Shown: positions 1-10,032 of the stretch, piece by piece
Numbering within the stretch: the first letter of the stretch is position 1
Layout: every line of letters starts with the position of its first letter
NCBI GenBank assembly: GCA_945910005.1
Contig: OX246745.1
Span: 37,226,339-37,290,338 of the forward strand
Reading direction: 5' to 3'
Length of the DNA: 64,000 nt
Origin: Isoperla grammatica
Lineage: Eukaryota > Arthropoda > Insecta > Plecoptera > Perlodidae
Translations under genes and position numbers: made by a program
Notes under the pieces: generated by a model
The model's database searches: none
Told to the model about the DNA's origin: nothing
What the model saw: only the letters and a program-made list of their open reading frames with translations

Positions 1-338
1 GCGATGGATGAATATGTGATAAATGCCCAATAGAAAAAAGGAATCAAGACAAATCTCGTAAATCGGTTACTGGTTCATTGATAATGAGGGAGCGAGGTCG
101 ATTGTTGCGCGAAAACTACGTAGACCAGTACACACATAGGGAAACTCCCCCTCCCCCCTGCGGAATATTGTAGACCTATATATTATGATAAAGTGATAAA
201 TTTGGAGTAGAACTTGACTTGTTCGTCACATGGCCAGTGGTGGGTGTGGCACCCAGGGGTTTCCAAAAGGTGAAATTTGCTGATTTTGTGACCATCAATT
301 ATTTTTTTACAGCCAAACCAATAAACCGACTGATATCT
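1..338 (+). other. Spacer S, copy 1 (3' part only, cut by window start)
   Basis: This is the right-hand part of the non-satellite spacer that recurs six more times in the window; it corresponds to 18263-18604 of copy 3. It carries a C-rich tract (two runs of C around 146-158), a short hairpin near 241-255 (arms TGGGTG and CACCCA, 3-nt loop), a T7 run at 302-308 and an AATAAA hexamer at 320-325. It then passes straight into the AT-rich satellite B. The T run is shorter here (7) than in copies 3 to 7 (11-13), and this copy has TTTGGAGTAG and GGTTCATTG, where copies 3 to 6 have TTTGAAGTAG and GGTTTATTG. No coding potential or RNA gene is apparent. Its function is unknown. Confidence 0.85.
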
Positions 339-1635
339 CTTTGTTGAAACTTCTTTGTCATTGATTGTTGTTTATTCTTTGATTGTATGTATTGAGGTGT
401 TAGATCAACAGACACATCTTTGTTGAAACTTCCTTGTCATTGATTGTTGTTTATTCTTTGATTGTATGTATTGAGGTGTTTGATCAACAGACATATCTTT
501 GTTGAAACTTCTTAGTCATTGATTGTTGTTTATTCTTTGATTGTATGTATTGAAGTGTTTGATCAACAGACATATCTTTGTTGAAACTTCTTTGTCATTG
601 ATTGTTGTTTATTCTTTGATTGTATGTATTGAGGTGTTTGATCAACAAACATATCTTTGTTGAAACTTCTTTGTCATTGATTGTTGTTTATTCTTTGATT
701 GTATGTATTGAGGTGTTTGATCAACAGACATATCTTTGTTGAAACTTCTTTGTCATTGATTGTTGTTTATTCTTTGATTGTATGTATTGAGGTGTTTGAT
801 CAACAGACACATCTTTGTTGAAACTTCTTTGTCATTGATTGTTGTTTATTCTTTGATTTTATGTATTGAGGTGTTTGATCAACAGACACATCTATGTTGA
901 AACTTCTTTGTCATTGATTGTTGTTTATTCTTTGATTGTTTGTATTGAGGTGTTTGATCAACAGACTTATCTTTGTTGAAACTTCTTTGTCATTGATTGT
1001 TGTTTATTCTTTGATTGTATGTATTAAGGTGTTTGATCAACAGTCATATCTTCGTTGAAACTTCCTTGTCATTGATTGTTGTTTATTCTTTGATTGTATG
1101 TATTGAGGTGTTTGATCAACAGACATATCTTTGTTGAACCTTCTTTGTCATTGATTGTTGTTTATTCTTTGATTGTATGTATTGAGGTGTTTGATCAACA
1201 AACATATCTTTGTTGAAACTTCCTTGTCATTGATTGTTGTTCATTCTTTGATTATATGTATTGAGGTGTTTGATCAACAGACATATCTTTGTTGAAGTGT
1301 CTTTGTCATTGATTGTTGTTTATTCTTTGATTGTATGTAATGAGTTGTTTGATCAACAGACATACCTTTGTTGAAACTTCTTTGTCATTGATTGTTGTTT
1401 ATTCTTTGATCTTTTGTATTGAGGTGTTTGATCAACAGACATATCTTTGTTGAAACTTCTTTGTCATTGATTGTTGTTTATTCTTTGATTGTATGTATTG
1501 AGGTGTTTGATCAACAGACATATCTTCGTTGAAACTTCCTTGTCATTGATTGTTTGTTTATTCTTTGATTGTATGTATTGAGGTGTTTGATCAACAAACA
1601 TATCTTTGTTGAAACTTCTTTGTCATTGATTGTTG
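339..1635 (+). repeat. Satellite B block 1 (AT-rich 79-bp tandem repeat)
   Basis: About 16.4 head-to-tail units with a 79-bp period. The period was measured from the recurring ATCTTTGTTGAAAC motif: the same C falls at 418, 497 and 576. The unit consensus has roughly 39 T, 17 A, 15 G and 8 C on the + strand (about 29% GC). Each unit carries TGATCA and an imperfect inverted repeat around GACATATC. This block is two units shorter than blocks 3, 4, 6 and 7. It lacks the unit containing TCATCGTTTG and the unit containing GTTTGTTCAAC that those blocks carry. The last unit is 80 bp because of an extra T (GATTGTTTGTTTATTC). The block ends at the conserved B-to-A junction TGTTG/CTTCTG. Confidence 0.95.
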
Positions 1636-4600
1636 CTTCTGTCAGCCAGGCTGTCAGTCTACTAAGCCCGGACATGTGTATTGAGTATAGAAGTGAGTGA
1701 GTGTGCAATGCTTCGCTGCTTCTGTCAGCCAGGCTGTCAGTCTAGTAAGCCCGGACATGTGTAGTGAGTATAGTAGTGAGTGTGCAATGCTACGCTGCTT
1801 CTGTTAGCCAGGCTGTCAGTCTAGTAAGCCCGGACATGTGTAGTGAGTATAGTAGTGAGTGAGTGTGCAATGCTACGCTGCTTCTGTGAGCCAGGCTGTC
1901 AGTCAAGTAAGCCCGGATATGTGTAGTGAGTATAGTAGTGAGTGTGCAATGCTACGCTGCTTCTGTGAGCCAGGCTGTGAGTCAAATTAGCCCGGACATG
2001 TGTAGTGAGTATAGTAGTGAGTGAGTGTGCAATGCTACGCTGCTTCTGTCAGCCAGGCTTACAGTCTAGTAAGCCCGAACATAAGTAGTGAGTATAGTAG
2101 TGAGTGTGCAATGCTACGCTGCTTCTGTCAGCCAGGCTGTCAGTCTAGTAAGCCCGGACATGTGTAGTGAGTATAGTAGTGAGTGAGTGTGCAATGCTAC
2201 GCTGCTTCTGTCAGCCAGGCTGTCAGTCTAGTAAGCCCGGACATGTGAAGTGAGTACAGTAGTGAGTGTACAATGCAACGCTGCTTCTGTCAGCCAGGCT
2301 GTCAGTCTTGTAAGCCCGGCCACGTGTAGTGAGTATAGAAGTGAGTGAGTGTGCAATGCTACGCTGCTTCTGTCAGCCAGGCTGTCAGTCAAGTAAGCCC
2401 AAACATGTGTGGTGAGTAAAGTAGTGAGTGAGTGTGCAATGCTAAGCTGCTTCTGTGAGCCAGGCTGTCAGTCTAGTAAGCCCGGACATGTGTAGTGAGT
2501 ATAGTAGTGAGTGTGCAATGCTACGCTGCTTCTGTGAGCCAGGCTGTGAGTCTAGTAAGCCCGGACATGTGTAGTGAGTATAGTAGTGAGTGTGCAATGC
2601 TACGCTGCTTCTGTGAGCCAGGCTGTCTGTCTAGTAAGCCCGGACATGTGTAGTGAGTATAGTAGTGAGTGTGCAATGCTTCGCTGCTTCTGTCAGCCAG
2701 GCTGTCAGTCTAGTAAGCCCGGACATGTGTAGTGAGTATAGTAGTGAGTGTGCAATGCTACGCTGCTTCTGTTAGCCAGGCTGTCAGTCTAGTAAGCCCG
2801 GACATGTGTAGTGAGTATAGTAGTGAGTGAGTGTGCAATGCTACGCTGCTTCTGTGAGCCAGGCTGTCAGTCTAGTAAGCCCGGATATGTGTAGTGAGTA
2901 TAGTAGTGAGTGTGCAATGCTACGCTGCTTCTGTGAGCCAGGCTGTGAGTCAAATAAGCCCGGACATGTGTAGTGAGTATAGTAGTGAGTGAGTGTGCAA
3001 TGCTACGCTGCTTCTGTCAGCCAGGCTTACAGTCTAGTAAGCCCGAACATGTGTAGTGAGTATAGTAGTGAGTGTGCAATGCTACGCTGCTTCTGTCAGC
3101 CAGGCTGTCAGTCTAGTAAGCCCGGACATGTGTAGTGAGTATAGTAGTGAGTGAGTGTGCAATGCTACGCGGCTTCTGTCAGCCAGGCTGTCAGTCTAGT
3201 AAGCCCGGACATGTGAAGTGAGTACAGTAGTGAGTGTACAATGCAACGCTGCTTCTGTCAGCCAGGCTGTCAGTCTTGTAAGCCCGGCCACGTGTAGTGA
3301 GTATAGAAGTGAGTAAGTGTGCAATGCTACGCTGCTTCTGTCAGCCAGGCTGTCAGTCTAGTAACCCCGGACATGTGTAGTGAGTATAGAAGTGAGTGTG
3401 CAATGCTACGCTGCTTGTGTGAGCCAAGCTGGCAGGCTAGTAAGCCCGCACATGTGTAGTGAGTATAGTAATGAGTGAGTGTGCAATGCTACGCTGCTTC
3501 TGTCAGCCAGGCAGTCAGTCTAGTAAGCCCGGACATGTGTATTGAGTAATTGTGAGTGTGCAATGCTACACTGCTTCTGTCAGCCAGGCTGTCAGTCTAG
3601 TAAGCCCGGACATGTGAAGTGTGTATAGTTGTGAGTGTGCAATGCTACGCTGCTTGTGTGAGCCAAGCTGGCAGGCTAGTAAGCCCGCACATGTGTAGTG
3701 AGTATAGTAATGAGTGAGTGTGCAATGCTACGCTGCTTCTGCCAGCCAGGCAGTCAGTCTAGTAAGCCCGGACATGTGTAGTGAGTACAGTTGTGAGTGT
3801 ACAATGCTACGCTGCTTCTGTGAGCCAGGCTGTCAGTCTAGTAAGCCCGGACATGTGGAGTGAGTATAGTAGTGAGTGTGCAATGCTACGCTGCTTCTGT
3901 CAGCCAGGCTGTCAGTCTAGTTACCCCGGACATGTGTAGTGAGTATAGTAGTGAGTGAGTGTGCAATGGTACGCTACTTCTGTGAGCCAGGCTGTCAGTC
4001 TAGTAAGCCCGAACATGTGTAGTGAGTATAGAAGTGAGTGAGTATGCAATGCTACGCTGCTTATGTCAGCCAGGCAGTCAGTCTAGTAAGCCCGGACATG
4101 TGTAGTGAGTACAGTAGTGAGTGTACAATGCTACGCTGCTTCTGTGAGCCAGGCTGTCAGTCTAGTAAGCCCGGACATGTGTAGTGAGTATAGTAGTAAG
4201 TGTGCAATGCTACGCTGCTTCTGTCAGCCAGGCTGTCAGTCTAGTAAGCCCGGACATGTGTTGTGAGTAAAGTAGTGAGTGGGCTAAGCTACGCTGCTTC
4301 TGTCAGCCAGGCTGTCAGTCTAGTAAGCCCGGACATGTGTAGTGAGTATAGTAGTGAGTGAGTGTGCAATGCTACGCTGCTTCTGTCAGCCAGGCTTACA
4401 GTCTAGTAAGCCCGAACATGTGTAGTGAGTATAGTAGTGAGTGTGCAATGCTACGCTGCTTCTGTCAGCCAGGCTGTCAGTCTAGTAAGCCCGGACATGT
4501 GTTGTGAGTATAGTAGTAAGTGTGCAATGCTACGCTGCTTCTGTCAGCCAGGCTGTCAGTCTAGTAAGCCCGGACATGTGTTGTGAGTAAAGTAGTGAGT

Positions 4601-7038
4601 GGGCTAAGCTACGCTGCTTCTGTGAGCCAGGCTGTGAGTCTAGTAAGCCCGGACATGTGTAGTGAGTAAAGTATCGAGTGTACAATGCTACGCTGCTTCT
4701 GTCAGCCAGGCTGTCGGCCTAGTAAGCCCGGACAAGTGTTGTGAGTATAGTAGTGAGTGTGCAATGCTACGCTGCTTCTGTGAGCCAGGCTGTCAGTCTA
4801 GTAAGCCCGGACATGTGTAGTGAGTATAGTAGTGAGTGTGCAATGCTACGCTGCTTCTGTGAGCCAGGCTGTCAGTCTAGTAAGCCCGGACATGTGTATG
4901 AGTATAGTAGTGAGTGTGCAATGCTACGCTACTTCTGTCAGCCAGGCTGTCAGTCTAGTAAGCCCGGACATGTGTATGAGTATAGTAGTGAGTGTGCAAT
5001 GCTACGCTACTTCTGTCAGCCAGGCTGTCAGTCTAGTAAGCCCGGACATGTGAAGTGAGTATAGTCGTTAGTGTGCAATGCTACGCTTCTTCTGTGAGCG
5101 GGCCTTCAGTCTAATAAGCCCGGACATGTGTAGTGAGTATAGTAGTGAGTGTGCAATGCTACGCTGCTTCTGTCAGCCAGGCTGTCAGTATAGTAAGCCC
5201 GGACATGTGTAGTGAGTATAGTAGTTAGTGTGCAATGCTACGCTGCTTCTGTGAGCAGGCTGTCAGTCTAGTAAACCCGGACATGTGTAGTGAGTATAGT
5301 AGTGAGTGTGCAATGCTACGCTGCTTCTGTCAGCCAGGCTGTCAGTCTTGTAAACCTGGACATGAGTAGTGAGTATAGTAGTGAGTGTGCAATGCTACGC
5401 TGCTTCTGTGAGCCAGGCTGTCAGTCTAGTGAGCCCGGACATGTGTAGTGAGTACAGTAGTGAGTGTACAATGCTACGAAGCTTCTGTAAGCCAGGCTGT
5501 CAGTCTAGTAAGCCCGGACATGTGTAGTGAGTATAGTAGTGAGTGAGTGTGCAATGCTACGGAACTTTTGTCAAGGCTGTCAGTCTAGTAAGCCCGGACA
5601 TGTGTAGTGAGTTAAGTAGTGAGTATGCAATGCTAAGCTGCTTCTGTCAGTCAGGCTGTCGGTCTAGTAAGCCCGGACATGTGAAGTGAGTATAGTCGTT
5701 AGTGTGCAATGCTACGCTGCTTTTGTGAGCCAGGCTGTCAATCAAGTAAGCCCGGACATGTGTAGTGAGTATAGTCGTGAGTGTGCAATGCTACGCTACT
5801 TCTGTCAGCCAGGCTGTCAGTCTAGTAAGCCCGGACATGTGAAGTGAGTACAGTAGTAAGTGTACAATACAACGCTGCTTCTGTGAGCCAGGCTGTCAGT
5901 CTAGTAAGCCCGGACATGTGTAGTGAGTACAGTCGTGAGTGTACAATGCTACGCTGCTTCTGTGAGCCAGGCTGTCAGTCTTGTAAGCCCGGACATGTGC
6001 AGTGAGTATAGTAGTGAGTGAGTGTGCAATGCTACGCTGCTTCTGTCAGCCTGGCTGTCAGTCTAGTAAGCCCGGACATGTGTAGTGAGTATAGTAGTGA
6101 GTGTGCAATGCTACGCTGCTTCTGTGAGCCAGGCTGTCAGTCTAGTAAGCCCGGACATGTGCAGTGAGTGTAGTAGTGAGTGAGTGTGCAATGCTACGCT
6201 GCTTCTGTCAGCCAGGCTGTGAGTCTAGTAAGCCCGGACATGTGTAGTGAGTATAGTAGTGAGTGAGTGTGCAATGCTACGCTGCTTCTGTCAGTCTAGT
6301 AGGCCCGGACATGTGTAGTGAGTATAGTAGTGAGTGAGTGTGCAATGCTACGCTGCTTCTGTCAGCCAGGCTGTCAGTCTTGTAAGCCCGGCCACGTGTA
6401 GTGAGTATAGAAGTGAGTGAGTGTGCAATGCTACGCTGCTTCTGTCAGCCAGGCTATCAGTCAAGTAAGCCCAAACATGTGTAGTGAGTATAGTAGTGAG
6501 TGAGTGTGCAATGCTACGCTGCTTCTGTCAGCCAGGCTGTCAGTCTAGTAATCCCGGACATGTGAAGTTAGTATAGTAGTGAGTGAGTGTGCAATGCTAC
6601 GCTGCTTCTGTGAGCCAGGCTGTCAGTCTAGTAAGCCCGGACATGTGTAGTGAGTATAGTAGTAAGTGTGCAATGCTACGCTGCTTCTGTCAGCCGGGCT
6701 GTCAGTCTAGTAAGCCCGGACATGTGTAGTGAGTATAGTAGTGAGTGTGCAATGCTACGCTGCTTCTGTGAGCCAGGCTGTCTGTCTAGTAAGCCCGGAC
6801 ATGTGTAGTGAGTATAGTAGTGAGTGTGCAATGCTACGCTGCTTCTGTCAGCCAGGCAATCAGTCTAGTAAGCCCGGACATGTGTAGTGAGTATAGTAGT
6901 GAGTGTGCAATGCTACGCTGCTTCTGTCAGCCAGGCAATCAGTCTAGTAAGCCCGGACATGTGTAGTGAGTATAGTAGTGAGTGTGCAATGCTACGCTGC
7001 TTCTGTGAGCCAGGCTGTCAGTTAGTAGGCCCGTACAT
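1636..7038 (+). repeat. Satellite A array 1 (79-bp tandem repeat)
   Basis: About 68 head-to-tail units of a 79-bp monomer (about 51% GC). Landmarks in each unit are GTAGTGAGTATAGTAGTGAG, CAATGCTACGCTGC, a CTGTCAG pair and AAGCCCGGACATGTG. Many units are 83 bp because of an extra GTGA (GTGAGTGAGTGTG). Variants include CTTACAG, GGCCACGTG, CTGGCAGGC and GTAATTGTGAG, and their order is partly repeated in later arrays. A block of about 0.9 kb (near 1.9-2.4 kb) recurs near 2.8-3.3 kb, so local duplication has occurred. This array lacks the transposon found in arrays 3 to 5. It keeps an undeleted form (3935-3975) of a unit that is 12 bp shorter in later arrays. No gene is seen. Confidence 0.95.
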
Positions 7039-7708
7039 TGCCCTCGCTGGTTATAGACTGCCGCGGGCTCATTACAGGACTCGAAAATCATCTTCCCACA
7101 TTTACACATTCCAAGAGCGTAGTTCCCATGTCTGAACCATAGATAGCACCATAACGTCCGTAGACAGTATTGATGCACCTTGCCCAGTGTTTGGCCCCTT
7201 CCCCTAGTAGGCCCCTAGTAGGCTCCTTTTTAGCCCCCAGTAAGCCCCCAGTGGTAGGTCGATTAAGGCTGGTATTACAACTTATGCCAGAAAGAGAATT
7301 ATTAGGACCTCTTTTGAGTCATGGGTGCATATTTGAGAGCACTTTTTATACATCTAGTTTTTCAAATCTGTATTCATCGCACGTAGCCTTCATCAATATT
7401 CCACTTTCTACTTTCTCTCTTCTTCCTACTGGCCAGTCCTCTTCCATCGCCCACAAACCCCGTTAAGGGCAGTATTCCAGTTTGAAGCGATGGATGAATA
7501 TGTGATAAATGCCCAATAGAAAAAAGGAACCAAGACAAATCTCGTAAATCGGTTACTGGTTCATTGATAATGAGGGAGCGAGGTCGATTGTTGGGCGAAA
7601 ACTACGTAGACCAGTACACACATAGGGAAACTCCCCCTCCCCCCTGCGGAATATTGTAGACCTATATATTATGATAAAGTGATAAATTTGGAGTAGAACT
7701 TGACTTGT
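7039..7708 (+). other. Spacer S, copy 2 (3' truncated, no satellite B)
   Basis: The spacer starts after the degenerate A-unit end GTTAGTAGGCCCGTACAT, as in all other copies. It breaks off at TTGACTTGT (7708) and passes directly into satellite A (CAGTCTAGTAAGCCC). The last ~120 bp of S and the whole B block, present in the other copies, are missing. The junction has about 3 bp of shared sequence (TGT) between S and A, consistent with a microhomology-type deletion. A 97-codon ATG frame at 7173-7466 is open only in this copy; the other copies carry TAA where this one has TAT (AGCACTTTTTATAC). I do not call it a gene. Confidence 0.85.
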
Positions 7709-10032
7709 CAGTCTAGTAAGCCCGGACATGTGTAGTGAGTATAGTAGTGAGTGTGCAATGCTACGCTGATTCTGTCAGCCAGGCTTTTAGTCTAGTAAGC
7801 CCGAACATGTGTAGTGAGTATAGTAGTGAGTGTGCAATTCTACGCTGCTTCTGTCAGCAAGGCTGTCAGTCTAGTAAGCCCGGATATGTGTAGTGAGTAT
7901 AGTAGTGAGTGAGTGTGCAATGCTACGCTGCTTCTGTGAGCCAGGCTGTCAGTCTAGTAAGCCCGGACATGTGTTGAGAGTATAGTAGTGAGTGTGCAAT
8001 GCTACGCTGCTTCTGTCAGCCAGGCTGTCAGTCTAGTCAGCCCGGACATGTGTAGTGAGTACAGTAGTGAGTGTACAATGCTACGCTGCTTCTGTCAGCC
8101 AGGCTTTTAGTCTAGTAAGCCCGAACATGTGTAGTGAGTATAGTAGTGAGTGTGCAATTCTACGCTGCTTCTGTCAGCAAGGCTGTCAGTCTAGTAAGCC
8201 CGGACATGTGTAGTGAGTATAGTAGTGAGTGAGTGTACAATGCTACGCTGCTTCTGTGAGCCAGGCTGTCAGTCTAGTAAGCCCGGATATGTGTAGTGAG
8301 TATAGTAGTGAGTGAGTGTACAATGCTACGCTGCTTCTGTGAGCCAGGCTGTCAGTCTAGTAAGCCCGGACATGTGTAGTGAGTATTGTAGTAAGTGAGT
8401 GTGCAATGCTACGCTGCTTCTGTAAGCCAGGCTGTCAGTCTAGTAAGCGGACATGTGTAGTTAGTATAGTAGTGAGTGTGCAATGCTACTCTGCTTCTGT
8501 GAGCAAGACTGTCAGTCTAGTAAGCCCGGCCATGTATAGTGAGTATAGTAGTGACTGTGCAAATCTACGCTACTTCTGTGGGCCAGGCTGTCAGTCTAGT
8601 AAGCCTGGCCATGTGTAGTGAGTATAGTAGTGACTGTGCAATGCTACGCTGCTTCTGTCAGCCTGGCTGTCAGTCTAGTAAGCCCGGACATGTGTAGTGA
8701 GTATAGAAGTGAGTGTGCAATGCTACGCTGCTTCTGTCAGCCAGGCTGTCAGTCTAGTAAGCCCGGACATGTGCAGTGAGTATAGTAGTGAGTGTGCAAT
8801 GCTACGCTGCTTCTTTGAGCCAGGCTGTCAGTCTAGTAAGCCCGGACATGTGTAGTGAGTATAGTAGTGAGTGTACAATGCTACGCTACTTCTGTGAGCA
8901 AGGCTGTCAGTCTAGTAAGCCCGGAAGTGTGGAGTGAGTATAGTAGTGAGTAAGTGTGCAATGCTACGCTGCTTCTGTCAGCCAGGCTGTCAGTCTTGTA
9001 AGCCCGGCCATGTGAAGTGAGTATAGTAGTGAGTAAGTGTGCAATGCTACGCTGTTTCTGTCAGCCAGGCTGTCAGTCTAGTAAGCCCAGACATGTGGAG
9101 TGAGTATAGTAGTGAGTGAGTGTGCAATGTCGCTGCTTCTGTGAGCCAGGATGTCAGTTAAGTAAGCCCGGACATGTGTAGTGAGTAAAGTAGTGAGTGT
9201 GCAATGCAACGCTGCTTCTGTGAGCCAGGCTGTCAGTCTAGTAAGCCCGGACTTGTGTAGTGAGTATAGTTGTGAGTGTGCAATGCTACGCTGCTTCTGT
9301 GAGCCAGGCTGTCAGTCTAGTAAGCCCGGACATGTGAAGTGAGTATAGTAGGGAGTGAGTGTGCAATGCTACTCTGCTTCTGTCAGTCTAGTAGGCCCGG
9401 ACATGTGTAGTGAGTATAGTAGTGAGTGTGCAATGCTACGCTGCTTCTGTCAGCCAGGCTGTCAGTCTAGTAAGCCCGGACATGTGTAGTGAGTATAGAA
9501 GTGAGTGAGTGTGCAATGCTACGCTGCTTCTGTCAGCCAAGCTGTCAGTCTAGTAAGCCCGGACATGTGTAGTGAGTATAGTAGTGAGTGAGTGTGCAAT
9601 GCTACGCTGCTTCTGTCAGCCAGGCTGTAAGTCTTGTAAGCCCGGACATGTGTAGTGAGTATAGTATTGAGTGAGTGTGCAATGCTACGCTGCTACTGTG
9701 AGCCAGGCTGTCAGTCTAGTAAGCCCGGACATGTGTAATGAGTATAGTAATAAGTGTGCAATGCTACGCTGCTTCTGTCAGCCAGGCTGTCAGTCAAGTA
9801 AGCCCGGACATGTGTAGTGAGTATAGTAGTGAGTGTGCAATGCTACGCTGCTTCTGTCAGCCAGGCTGTCAGTCTAGTAAGCCCGGACATGTTAATTGAG
9901 TATAGTAGTGAGTGTGCATTGCTACGCTGCTTCTGTGAGCCAGGCTGGCAGTCTAGTAAGCCCAGACATGTGTAGTGAGTATGGTAGTGAGATTGCAATG
10001 CTACGCTACTTCTGTCAGCCAGGCTGTCAGTC

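Noticed and set aside
140..165. G-quadruplex on the minus strand at the C-rich tract in S
   Set aside because: Only two long C runs are adjacent, so four separate runs of at least three G are not clearly available.
339..1635. CRISPR array
   Set aside because: Satellite B and A units are contiguous similar monomers with no distinct spacers between short repeats, and there are no cas genes.
2322..2333. CACGTG E-box in GGCCACGTG variants of satellite A
   Set aside because: It is a recurrent monomer variant (for example 3289, 10126, 22589) spread by array duplication. A 6-bp motif at this frequency does not support a regulatory call.
4741..5058. Open frame of 105 codons, and about 40 similar frames of 63-105 codons on the + strand in satellite A
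   Set aside because: They are the same few peptides repeated. The 79-bp period shifts the frame by one in every unit, most start at GTG rather than ATG, and there is no domain, signal or codon pattern of a gene.
7173..7466. 97-codon ATG frame in spacer copy 2
   Set aside because: The other five spacer copies that cover this region have TAA in the middle where this copy has TAT, so it is not conserved. The translation is low-complexity Pro/Ser/Leu without a recognisable domain.
7039..7708. rDNA intergenic spacer or a 5S/tRNA/snRNA unit
   Set aside because: I looked for rRNA, 5S and tRNA box A/B signatures on both strands of S and recognised none. No rRNA gene occurs within 64 kb despite seven spacers.
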